Below are positions 9,525 through 17,446 of a DNA stretch of 64,000 nucleotides, one piece after another. Made by a program: the position numbers and the translations under genes. The stretch comes from JAYPHU01 sp964611435. Its GTDB lineage: Bacteria > Pseudomonadota > Alphaproteobacteria > Rhodospirillales > UBA2165. The stretch covers positions 80,906 through 144,905 of the forward strand of contig CAZSXT010000006.1 of the NCBI GenBank assembly GCA_964611435.1. The letters run 5' to 3'. Numbering within the stretch: position 1 is the stretch's first letter; every line of letters starts with the position of its first letter. The notes under the pieces are model-generated. The model was not told the origin of the DNA. It saw only the letters and a program-made list of their open reading frames with translations, and did no database searches.

Positions 9525-10775
9525 GTGAAAGTTTGTATTTTGGGCGCGGGCATTGTCGGTATCGCCTCCGCCTATTACCTCAACAAGGCCGGACACGAAG
9601 TCACCGTGATCGACCGCGAAAGCGGCGCCGGGCTGGACACCAGCTTTGCCAATGGCGGGCAAATCTCCGCCTGCAACACGATCCCCTGGGCCAATCCTCA
9701 CGTGCCAATGCAACTGGTGAAGTGGCTGGGCCGCAAGGATGCGCCACTGCTGTTCCACTTCAGCGCCGACCCGATGCTGTGGTCCTGGCTGATCAAGTTT
9801 CTAATGAATTGCCGCTCGGCCAAGGCGCTGGAAGGAACCGCCAAAAATATGCGGATGTCCCTCTACAGCCGGGACATGATGGATGATATCCGTGCCAACA
9901 CCGGCATCGACTACGACTATATCGGCCGGGGCATTCTGAATATCCAGAAATCACAAAAGGATTTCGAAGAAGCCGTCGCAAACGCCGCCCACTTGCGGGA
10001 GCTCGGCCTCAACAATGTCGTCCTGGGCGCGGAAGCCTGTATCCAGCTGGAACCCACGCTGGAAACCGTGCAGAACCGGCTCGCCGGCGGCGTCCATACG
10101 CCCGAGGACGAAAGCGGCGACGCCCACACATTTACCCGTAAGCTGGCCTTGGCCGCCGCCAGCCGGGGCGTGGTGTTCCGTTACAACGAAACCGTCACCG
10201 GGCTGGAAGAAGATGCCGGGCGGGTTACGCGGGTTCTCACCAATAAGGGCGGATTGGACGTGGACACGGTGGTTCTCTCCCTCGGCGCCTACGGCCCTGC
10301 TCTATTGAAACCGCTGGGGCTCAATGTGCCTATCTATCCGGCCAAGGGTTATTCCATGACCTTGCCGACGGCGGGACGCAACGGTGCGCCAACTATCAGC
10401 ATCACCGACGAGGAACACAAGCTGGTCTTCACGCGACTGGGCGACCGGCTTCGGGTGGCCGGCACGGTGGAATTCGCCGGGTTCAACAAGGAAATCGATC
10501 AGGAGCGGGCGCAGTCTTTAAGAACGGCGACCGAAAAACAATTTCCCAATGCCGGCGACTTTGAACAGGCAACTTACTGGACCGGCCTTCGTCCCCTTAC
10601 CCCGGACTGCGTGCCAATCATCGGCCGGACGAAGCTGGAAAATCTATATCTGAATACCGGCCACGGCTCTCTCGGTTGGACCATGGGCGCCGGTTCCGGC
10701 AAGGCGATATCCGACCTAATCAGCGGCGCGAAGGCGGACATTGATCTCAGCGGATATGGGCTGGAGAGGTTTTAA
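9525..10775 (+). CDS. dadA: D-amino acid dehydrogenase small subunit-type flavoprotein
   Basis: FAD enzyme that oxidatively deaminates D-amino acids and passes electrons to the respiratory chain. The N-terminal Rossmann motif is GAGIVGIASAYYLNKAGHEV. A substrate-loop segment follows (NGGQISACNTIPWANP). The C-terminal FAD motif is TGLRPLTPDCVPIIG followed by NTGHGSLGWTMGAGSGK. I chose the GTG at 9525, which gives 416 residues. MKVCILGAG then aligns with the usual DadA start, and an AGAGAGCAAGG stretch lies about ten bases upstream. The stop codon overlaps the convergent acyltransferase stop by 4 bases (TTAA). No alanine racemase is nearby. Confidence 0.9.
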   Translation: MKVCILGAGIVGIASAYYLNKAGHEVTVIDRESGAGLDTSFANGGQISACNTIPWANPHVPMQLVKWLGRKDAPLLFHFSADPMLWSWLIKFLMNCRSAKALEGTAKNMRMSLYSRDMMDDIRANTGIDYDYIGRGILNIQKSQKDFEEAVANAAHLRELGLNNVVLGAEACIQLEPTLETVQNRLAGGVHTPEDESGDAHTFTRKLALAAASRGVVFRYNETVTGLEEDAGRVTRVLTNKGGLDVDTVVLSLGAYGPALLKPLGLNVPIYPAKGYSMTLPTAGRNGAPTISITDEEHKLVFTRLGDRLRVAGTVEFAGFNKEIDQERAQSLRTATEKQFPNAGDFEQATYWTGLRPLTPDCVPIIGRTKLENLYLNTGHGSLGWTMGAGSGKAISDLISGAKADIDLSGYGLERF

Positions 10776-12106
10776 CCTTCGGCGTCATCGAAAAATTGTC
10801 GAATGGAATTCGCGTAGTATTCAACCAATCGCCGTTGAGACTGGGGCACGCTGATTTCGTCTGAACCCGTCTGGACGATCATTCCCCGTCCTCTCAGAAG
10901 CGTCAGTGCTTCTGGGATTCCCAGCGATCCATCGCCGTCCGGCAGAAACAAGTTCGCACCGTTCGCCTTTGCGCGATCCGCTTCTTGTGCATACCGAGTC
11001 TTCAGAGTCTCCATTGACACCAGGGCACCGTCTTCCTTGATCAAAACGCGACAAACCAACGCCACCGGCGGAACCGGGATCAACGCCGCAATATCTTCCA
11101 TCAACTCACCGCCGAGTTTAGACAGCCATTCGAACCGTTCAGCGCGGTCAAGCTTAGACCAATCGACCCAATGGTTAAGCAGCCACCGTTTGAAGGAGAC
11201 CGGCGTTCCAAAATTTGCGCAGGCAAACCCGAAATTCCGTTTACGGCGCAGCATCTGCCAGAAGACCCTAGTACCGATTTTGGCGCCGGAGCGATAGACG
11301 AAGGCTCTGCCCTTCCCACGAAATTCCGCCGGATCGAAATTCCTGGTCATGTACGAGAGCAAGCCCAGGCGGGGTGGCTGCAACCCGCCATCCGGCGACA
11401 ACGCGCCTTCGGGAAACATAGCGTGCGGCACTTTCGCCTCGGTCGCCATCTGAACATAGCGCTCCAGAACCTTTCGGTAGAGAGGATTGCCTGAATCACG
11501 CTGCAGGAAGTAACCGCCAGCCGCGCGCATCAACGGCTGAATTGGCCAGATGTGGGACCATTCGCCAACCCCAAACGACAACATCGTTCGAGGGGACGTC
11601 AGATAGGAAACGAGGACATAGTCGACGTTGGTCCTGTGGTTCATGAAGAAAACCACGCAACTATCCTCGTCAATTTGGCGAAGCGCATTTTCATCGGTGA
11701 AGCCGATCCTGACGCGATACAATGCCCTTAAGGCGCTCCGCGCCATGACATATCCCACCCGAAAATAAAATACCGGGCTGAACGCCGGCACCATCGAATA
11801 GGCAATCCGACGAACATTTTTTTGCACGTCGGCGACCGACCGACCTGAAACCAAGGCTTCTTCATTGATAGCCTCAAGGATCTTCGGATCGCTCGCCAGT
11901 CTGTCCGCCAGTTGCCGGCGGTCGGTCAGGGTAAAAGGTGAAAGTTTAAGCTGAAGATGCGGATTGACGACTTTCACAATTCTGTGTGACCACCAGGCCC
12001 AGCCGGAATACCACAACGGCCGCAGACCAAACCAGCACAAGGTGATGGCCGTCCCTGCCAGCAATAGTCCAAACACCCAAAATGGAAGAGTTATCGGCTC
12101 GTTCAC
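10772..12106 (-). CDS. Membrane-associated glycerolipid acyltransferase (PlsB/PlsC-like)
   Basis: Probably transfers an acyl group to glycerol 3-phosphate or a related lipid at the inner membrane. One N-terminal membrane segment is visible (FWVFGLLLAGTAITLCWFGL, residues 9-28). The catalytic HX4D motif is NHRTNVD (about residue 155). It is followed by the FPEGALSPDGGL block and by PPRLGLLSYM, in the order of the PlsB/DHAPAT group rather than short PlsC. The length of 444 residues is intermediate. It lies 10 bases downstream of the broken hydrolase gene on the same strand, suggesting one operon. The substrate cannot be told from sequence. Confidence 0.82.
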   Translation of the reverse strand: MNEPITLPFWVFGLLLAGTAITLCWFGLRPLWYSGWAWWSHRIVKVVNPHLQLKLSPFTLTDRRQLADRLASDPKILEAINEEALVSGRSVADVQKNVRRIAYSMVPAFSPVFYFRVGYVMARSALRALYRVRIGFTDENALRQIDEDSCVVFFMNHRTNVDYVLVSYLTSPRTMLSFGVGEWSHIWPIQPLMRAAGGYFLQRDSGNPLYRKVLERYVQMATEAKVPHAMFPEGALSPDGGLQPPRLGLLSYMTRNFDPAEFRGKGRAFVYRSGAKIGTRVFWQMLRRKRNFGFACANFGTPVSFKRWLLNHWVDWSKLDRAERFEWLSKLGGELMEDIAALIPVPPVALVCRVLIKEDGALVSMETLKTRYAQEADRAKANGANLFLPDGDGSLGIPEALTLLRGRGMIVQTGSDEISVPQSQRRLVEYYANSIRQFFDDAEG

Positions 12107-12116
12107 CGCCTCCCCC

Positions 12117-13559
12117 TCAGATTGAAGCCAATATTTCCCTGAAGCGGCGAAGCGGCTCGTGATTTCGGATCATCGTCATGGGCACCGAGAAATGCCCCCG
12201 CCGCCAGATAAATCTGTTCGTATCGGGCAGCCGCCATCTGTCGAGAAGGTCGAGCCCACTATCAAATGGGGTGACACCATCGCGGCTGCCGATGACAGAG
12301 ACAATTCGATCGGCGCTCATCACGGGTGGCCGCTGCGGATCAAGGAGTCTGAGATATTGTTCGATCAAACTTGTGGTCCATCCTTTTTCCCGGATGGCGT
12401 CCTGATTCCCCCAAACACGCGCCAATTGTCCGCGCATCACGGCGTCCACCTGGCTGCCGCAGTGGGTAATCAGCAACATAGCGTCGGGACGAAGGCGTTC
12501 CGGCCAATCAGCAGCGCGGTCGGCGGCAAGCTGAGACATCAGCGCGCCCAGGCTTGTCCCGCCGACGGCAACAGGCCCGGTCGAATGCCGCCGGGCCCAA
12601 TCGATCAACACCGACCACTCGCGTAGCGCCCCCATAAACGTATCCAACGGCCCATAGGGAAACGTCGCGATAAAACGTTCTCCTCCCTAGTTGCCGGGCG
12701 TCACCCGCCGGCCATGCCACGGGGCCTCTGGCCGAATTACGCGGATACCCATGCCGCAAAGTGCATCGACCTCGTCAATCAGCCCGTGCCAATGATCAAA
12801 TTCCACACAGACCCCGTGCCCAAAGATCAGCGTGGGCGGATTTTCCACGCCTTCGGGCTCATGCACACGGGCATAAACCGTGTCTCCCAAGCGGTCCGAA
12901 GGGCTTTGAAAACGCAGCCAGTAATTGCTGCCGACCGTATGGGGAATGGCTTTGGACACCTCAATGCGAGGCATTTGGGTGGGCGCCTCGAAAAATGGAG
13001 AGAGATCATCCAGTGCGGCGCCATATACGGCCTCGGTCTCAGCCGGTGTCACGGTATCTCTCTTTACCCTGGGAATGCCATGACGAAGCAAAAATCTGAA
13101 ATGCCGGCGTGTGGAGTTATAGGCGTGACGGCGATCCCGCCGAGCGGTTTCAACTGAAATCCGATAGTCGATGGAACTTGAGTCACCTCCGAAGAACACA
13201 CGCTGCCATTCGGATTCCAAGGCATTCACCGCCGCCCGGGCCGATTCAAAATGCGCCAGGGACAAAAGCAACTTATCCCTGGCCTTTGCAATCGGCGTCA
13301 TGGGTACGGCGTCAAAGAAGACTTCCGGCGAACCATCGGCCGTCCGCGCTGCCGCCCAAAGGCGGGAAGCCGGGAAAAAATAGTGTTTGAGCAGCCACAG
13401 GCTAAATCCGTCAAACCACGGAAACGCCAGAAAGCTTCCGGAAAATCCTCGTAATCGCCGTTCGACCAAATCGTGGGGCCGCAGACGATGATTTGCCGTT
13501 TCCGCCGGATCCAAAATGGGCGGCGCATCTCCTTCGACGGGTTGCAATGATGCGTTCAT
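12117..13559 (-). pseudogene. Alpha/beta hydrolase interrupted by an in-frame amber codon
   Basis: Two open segments lie in the same frame: 13559-12687 (290 codons) and its continuation to 12117. They are separated only by TAG at 12689-12687. Together they make one alpha/beta hydrolase of about 480 codons. The oxyanion region (LIFGHGVCVEFDHW) precedes the stop. The nucleophile elbow GGTSLGAL, the late aspartate region and the histidine (RRGHFSV) follow it. Coding character runs through the stop: PWHGRRVTPGN, then stop, then GGERFIATFPYGPLDTFMG. The upstream product would lack the nucleophile. GGGAGGAG just after the stop resembles a ribosome-binding site, but the nearest in-frame start is a TTG 39 bases on (12647). 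A recent nonsense mutation or a sequencing error is most likely. It lies 10 bases upstream of the acyltransferase. Confidence 0.85.
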
Positions 13560-13660
13560 AACTCATCCTACGAAGGCCTGTGAGCCCGGGCAAGCGGCGT
13601 GTCTCATGGTGGGCCTGGGAAGCGGGAATTGAATTGTTACGGCTTTCAGCTGGGAGGGTT

Positions 13661-14359
13661 TTAAAGCCTTAGCTTTTCTCGACCGATTTTCTCAGCGACG
13701 GCCCGCCGTTTCGCCAGCGTGTCCTTCATCAATCCATTGATCCGTTCAACCGTCTCCGGCGGGGCCGTGTCGACCGATCCACTTTGATACGGCGGCGCCG
13801 GGTCGTACTCCATCAGCAATTGGATGAAGTGGGCGGCCTCCTCGCCCAGAAGCCGCGCCGCAACCACCAAAGCGAAATCAATGCCAGATGTGACGCCCGC
13901 ACCGGTGATGATGTTGCCATCCTCTACCACGCGTTCCTTGACCGGAACCGCCCCCATCAACGCCAACAAATCAATGGAATTCCAGTGGCAGGTCGCGCGC
14001 TTGCCGACCAGTAATCCCGCTGCCCCTAGCAGAAGCGAACCCGTGCAGACGGAGGTGATAAATGTCGCGTTTTTCGCCGCCTCGACCATGAATGCGATCA
14101 AGGCATCATCCTCCATCGCCTCCAGCACCCCCGGTCCACCCGGGATGAACAGAACATCCGGCTGACCATAGGTGTCGAACGTTTCCGTCGGCGTTAGGAT
14201 CAGGCCGCCCTGCGCGCTCACTGGCTCCAACCGATGCCACAGCAGATCAACCTGGATCGCCGGCGAGGTGTTGAGAATTTCATAGGGTCCGGTCAGATCA
14301 AGCTGAGTCAAACCGGGAAACACCACCATGGCGATGCGAAAAGAAGGTTGGTCGTTCAT
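13661..14359 (-). CDS. DJ-1/PfpI family protein, isonitrile-hydratase-like
   Basis: Class I glutamine-amidotransferase-like fold. The nucleophile elbow is FITSVCTGSLLLGAAGLL, with the reactive Cys in VCTG. The upstream acidic partner lies in FPGLTQLDLTGPYE, and the pattern CHWNSIDLLALMGA follows the elbow as in InhA-type isonitrile hydratases. No C-terminal AraC-type DNA-binding domain is present, so it is an enzyme or chaperone form and not the regulator fusion. I start at the internal ATG (MNDQPSF, 232 residues), because the 22 residues before it do not belong to the family core. It stands alone between the hydrolase remnant and the parDE pair. Confidence 0.8.
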   Translation of the reverse strand: MNDQPSFRIAMVVFPGLTQLDLTGPYEILNTSPAIQVDLLWHRLEPVSAQGGLILTPTETFDTYGQPDVLFIPGGPGVLEAMEDDALIAFMVEAAKNATFITSVCTGSLLLGAAGLLVGKRATCHWNSIDLLALMGAVPVKERVVEDGNIITGAGVTSGIDFALVVAARLLGEEAAHFIQLLMEYDPAPPYQSGSVDTAPPETVERINGLMKDTLAKRRAVAEKIGREKLRL

Positions 14360-14460
14360 CAAAATCAGCCTCAGGTTTTTCGTGGTAACGACGAGACTAT
14401 AGTTAAAAATGGGGCCGCGGGACATGGCCGTGGATGACGAATAGAACTCCCCCCACCCCT

Positions 14461-14736
14461 CTAAAACTCCTCACGTTCCACGTCCTGACTGCTGTGCAGC
14501 ACGCGAACGATGAACACGGTATCATCGGTCACCCGCAAATAGATACAGCGGTCCCGGTACGGGAGAATTCGCAAGCCCGGACGAATCCAATCTCTCGGCG
14601 CGCCGGTAAAACCGGACGCGGCGATCCACTCTATCTTCTGTGCAAGGTCTTCAATGAACTCGAGCGCAGCGGCCGGATTTTCTTCAGCGATATAGGCATG
14701 TATCCCGCGCAGATCATTGAGCGCGGTCTCTGACAA
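14461..14736 (-). CDS. parE: ParE/RelE-family toxin
   Basis: Small basic toxin of the RelE/ParE superfamily. The pattern is LSETALNDLRGIHAYIAEEN, followed by ALEFIEDLAQKIEWIA and the C-terminal strands RCIYLRVTDDTVFIVRVLHSSQD. The first canonical start codon in frame is a TTG at 14736. That start would trim the first strand, since the frame upstream reads NPRKLVLSETAL, the usual ParE start. An ATT at 14754 that overlaps the antitoxin stop could initiate translation by coupling. The gene is 16 bases downstream of parD. The target (gyrase or mRNA) cannot be inferred. Confidence 0.82.
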   Translation of the reverse strand: MSETALNDLRGIHAYIAEENPAAALEFIEDLAQKIEWIAASGFTGAPRDWIRPGLRILPYRDRCIYLRVTDDTVFIVRVLHSSQDVEREEF

Positions 14737-14752
14737 AACGAGCTTGCGTGGA

Positions 14753-15016
14753 TTAATTGGACCCGTCCGAGGGAAGGATCGCGCCTGCTAGGTCGCCGGC
14801 GGTATCAAAGGTTCGGGTGCGGCCCGCGTCGATATCCTGATCACCTTCATCAATCAGGCGGCGCACGTCATTGAGTTTGGTCTCATAGTCTTCAAGCATC
14901 CGCAAGCCGGCCCGAACAACCTCGCTCGCGTTGTTGAAACGCCCGGCCTCAATCTCCGCCGCGATGAAATTTTCGTAGCGCTCGCCGATAACGTATGACT
15001 TTTTCACGTTGGTCAT
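14753..15016 (-). CDS. parD: ParD-family antitoxin, ribbon-helix-helix type
   Basis: 87-residue antitoxin of the CopG/Arc/MetJ class. The N-terminal ribbon-helix-helix (SYVIGERYENFIAAEIEAGR, then NNASEVVRAGLRMLEDYE) is the DNA-binding and dimerisation region. The C-terminal part (about residues 50-87) would wrap the toxin. The antitoxin-first order and tight spacing to parE are typical of type II modules. It most likely represses its own promoter through the inverted repeat at 15042-15075. Confidence 0.88.
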   Translation of the reverse strand: MTNVKKSYVIGERYENFIAAEIEAGRFNNASEVVRAGLRMLEDYETKLNDVRRLIDEGDQDIDAGRTRTFDTAGDLAGAILPSDGSN

Positions 15017-15041
15017 GTGCAGCCCTCAATCGCCAAAATGA

Positions 15042-15075
15042 CGAATTTTTCGTAGAAAACTGTACGAAATTTTCG
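15042..15075. promoter_or_regulatory. Inverted-repeat operator upstream of parDE
   Basis: CGAATTTTTCGTAG (15042-15055) and GTACGAAATTTTCG (15062-15075) are an imperfect inverted repeat: 11 of 14 positions match in reverse complement, with a six-base spacer. The site is 25 bases upstream of the parD start, where ParD-type repressors usually bind. Confidence 0.55.
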
Positions 15076-15106
15076 GACAAATTGGTAGGAATAATTCACA
15101 CACTCC

Positions 15107-16345
15107 CTACCCCCACAGCTCCCGCACCCAATCCGCCGGGTAGTCGGCGGGGTTAGGCCGGCCGGAGAACACTACGGCCTTACAGTTTTCCGGAGGGGTC
15201 TGGGCGGCGCGGAGGCGGAATGGCGCGCACCAGCCGGCCGGCCACAGTTCCGCATCGGGCGCCATGATCGCCACCCAGTCCTGATCGCCGTCATATTTTG
15301 CCGCCATGTCGGCATTAAAGGCGTCTCGGATTTCCGGCCGTGACCCGGTCTTCAACAAAAACACCGACGTATTGAAGCCCGGCACATAATCGTTGTCCAT
15401 GATGGCGAAGTCGCTGTCATAAGTGAGCAGCGGATCGATGGAGCCGGTCAGCACCACATCCAGATCAAAATACAGCATCCGCCCGCCCACACCGTCGAGA
15501 TCACCCCGATACAGCGACACTTTGTTCCACCAGCCCTGATAGTCCGGATCGGGCAGCGGCAGATGCCGAATGCCGCCATCCAGGCCCGTGGCGTCTTCGG
15601 TAAAACAGACAAAGTCCGGATCGTGGGACGAGTTCCGCCTGACCATGGCGGCCAGCCGGTTTACATAGTCGGGGCCATACTTGGTCCCCTGCTTCACGCA
15701 GACCACGGTGGCGGGATCGCGCTTTTTGAGACCCGCCGTCGCCACGCCGCCCGCTTTCAACGCGGCCACCCGCTTGGCGCCGATCTCCGCCATCACATGG
15801 CCCGGCGACATGTCTTCGATCTGACGGAATTTCACCTCCGCCTGATCCAGCTTGCCGGCGCGGATGAACACCCGGCCCAATTGAATGTGGGGCTCCAGGT
15901 CTTCCGCGCCCAACATCATCGCCCGGATCAGGGCCTTCTCCGCGCTCTCGAAATCGCCCAGGAAGTCATACACCCGGCCCAGATACATCTGCGCCGTCTG
16001 ATGATTGGGATCGAGCCGCAGGGTTTCCTGAAAATAAACCAGCGCCTCTTCCAGGCCAGCATTGTCCACATGATGAAAGCCCAAGGCCAATTGCACCTCC
16101 GCATCCTCCGGGTTCAGCACTGCGGCGCGGGTCAGGAACGGCAGACTCTCCGCATCTTCACCCAGACGCTGATACAACATGCCGACCAGCTTCTGATAGG
16201 CCGGCTCATCGGGAATCTCCCCTTTGATCTCCGCCAGGCAGGCGACGGCTTGGGCGATTTCCCCCCTTTCATCCAGGTCGAGGGCGCGTGTCAGGGTTTC
16301 GGTGAGGTTCATGCTGGTCAAATTCACGTAATGGAGCCCCTTCAT
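15107..16345 (-). CDS. TPR protein fused to a GT-A-like glycosyltransferase domain
   Basis: The N-terminal half (about residues 12-190 from the chosen start) is a run of tetratricopeptide repeats such as GLEEALVYFQETLRLDPNHQ and GDFESAEKALIRAMMLGAED. The C-terminal half resembles a nucleotide-sugar transferase. It has VVCVKQGTKYGPDYVNRLA, then a DxD-type metal motif in MLYFDLDVVLTGSIDPLL, then NTSVFLLKTG and a closing FSGRPNPADYP segment. The ATG at 16345 has AAGAAAAG upstream; an alternative ATG is at 16312. It is divergent from imuA and shares its promoter region. No polysaccharide locus is adjacent, so the acceptor is unknown. Confidence 0.7.
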   Translation of the reverse strand: MKGLHYVNLTSMNLTETLTRALDLDERGEIAQAVACLAEIKGEIPDEPAYQKLVGMLYQRLGEDAESLPFLTRAAVLNPEDAEVQLALGFHHVDNAGLEEALVYFQETLRLDPNHQTAQMYLGRVYDFLGDFESAEKALIRAMMLGAEDLEPHIQLGRVFIRAGKLDQAEVKFRQIEDMSPGHVMAEIGAKRVAALKAGGVATAGLKKRDPATVVCVKQGTKYGPDYVNRLAAMVRRNSSHDPDFVCFTEDATGLDGGIRHLPLPDPDYQGWWNKVSLYRGDLDGVGGRMLYFDLDVVLTGSIDPLLTYDSDFAIMDNDYVPGFNTSVFLLKTGSRPEIRDAFNADMAAKYDGDQDWVAIMAPDAELWPAGWCAPFRLRAAQTPPENCKAVVFSGRPNPADYPADWVRELWG

Positions 16346-16375
16346 AGCACAACTTTTCTTAATGAATTTCCCTCT

Positions 16376-16401
16376 TGACGGTGGCGTTCTTCTGTTATAG
16401 A
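16376..16401 (+). promoter_or_regulatory. Candidate promoter of the imuA-imuB-dnaE2 operon
   Basis: TTGACG (16376-16381) is a good alphaproteobacterial -35 element. TATAGA (16396-16401) is a possible -10, separated by 14 bases, and overlaps the LexA box. Repressor binding there would block RNA polymerase. The short spacer makes the exact -10 uncertain. Confidence 0.5.
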
Positions 16402-16414
16402 ACAAAACAAGAAC
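16400..16414 (+). promoter_or_regulatory. LexA (SOS) box, GAAC-N7-GAAC
   Basis: GAAC at 16400-16403 and GAAC at 16411-16414 are seven bases apart, matching the direct-repeat SOS box known for alphaproteobacterial LexA. It overlaps the predicted -10 region and lies 79 bases upstream of the imuA start, so the mutasome operon is very probably DNA-damage inducible. Confidence 0.85.
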
Positions 16415-16492
16415 ATTAAGGCGGGCACCTTAAACGACGCATAACGCATCCAAAGACGATGCGCACCAGTGATAAAGAACGAGGAAACGACC

Positions 16493-17446
16493 ATGTCCGC
16501 CGCTGTTATTCACGCTCCTTTCGGGACTCCGCCCTCCGGGCAGACGCCCTCTCGACCCGACCCCGCACTTCTGGACGGCTTGCGCAATCGCATCCGGGCG
16601 ATTGAACGCACCGGCGGCGGGATTGTCTCCCCCACTTTCGACAGCGATTTGGACTCACACTTGGCCGGTAACATGCCGGTCATTTCTCTCGGCGCGCCCG
16701 AAATCGACGAGGCGCTGCCCTGGAACGGCCTGCCCCGGACGGGCCTGCATGAAGTTTTCGGTGACGCCGCGGCCTTGGGATTCTCAGCCGCCCTGCTCGC
16801 CCGCCTGGCTGAAATCCATATCGACGAAGGCCGCGGCGCACCGATTTTGTGGTGTCAGCAAGGGCGGGACCTGTATGGGCGCGGACTGGCGGACTACGGC
16901 ATTGATCCGGACCGGGTGATCCTGGTCCACGGCAAGAACGATACGGAAATTCTCTGGGCCATGGAGGAAGGGCTGAGGAGTCCCGGTCTCGCCGCGGTGA
17001 TCGGCAAGCTGCACAAGGTGCCGCCGATCGCCGGCCGGCGGTTACAATTGGCGGCCGAGGAAAACGGCGTGGCCGGGCTCCTGCTCCGCGCGACCGGGTA
17101 TGCGGGACCGCAAGCCCCGACCGGCGCGGCGCTGACCCGCTGGCGGGCAACGTCAGCGCCCAGCATCACCCCGGCCAGCGGCTTAGGACTGGGCCCGCCC
17201 CAATGGAATCTGGAATTACAACGCTGCCGCCTCAGCGCGGCCAGCCCAAAACAACTGGAAAGCGCCGGACGCCCCAGGCTCTGGCGGGTGGAGTGGTGTC
17301 ATGAAACGGGTGATCTCTCTGTGGTTGCCGGCCTTCGCGACCGATCGGATCGAGCGCCGGCAAACCCGACAGCCTGGATCCCCAAAAGCGGACAAAGCGG
17401 ACCAAACATCCAAAACCAGGGAGACCTCTGGCAAGCCGCCGTCTAA
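16493..17446 (+). CDS. imuA: ImuA, SulA/RecA-like mutasome accessory protein
   Basis: Accessory factor that works with ImuB and DnaE2 in damage-induced mutagenesis. It has the RecA-like fold of the family (LGAPEIDEALPWNGLPRTGLHEVFGDAAALGFSA split across residues 65-100, then GAPILWCQQGRDLYGRGLADYG), without a standard Walker A. I chose the ATG at 16493 (MSAAVIHAPFG, 317 residues), since GAGGAAAC sits just upstream. The 3' end runs 146 bases into imuB in another frame, and the conserved end LWRVEWCHETGDLSVVAGL lies partly inside the overlap, so the overlap is real. It is the first gene of the SOS operon. Confidence 0.92.
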   Translation: MSAAVIHAPFGTPPSGQTPSRPDPALLDGLRNRIRAIERTGGGIVSPTFDSDLDSHLAGNMPVISLGAPEIDEALPWNGLPRTGLHEVFGDAAALGFSAALLARLAEIHIDEGRGAPILWCQQGRDLYGRGLADYGIDPDRVILVHGKNDTEILWAMEEGLRSPGLAAVIGKLHKVPPIAGRRLQLAAEENGVAGLLLRATGYAGPQAPTGAALTRWRATSAPSITPASGLGLGPPQWNLELQRCRLSAASPKQLESAGRPRLWRVEWCHETGDLSVVAGLRDRSDRAPANPTAWIPKSGQSGPNIQNQGDLWQAAV

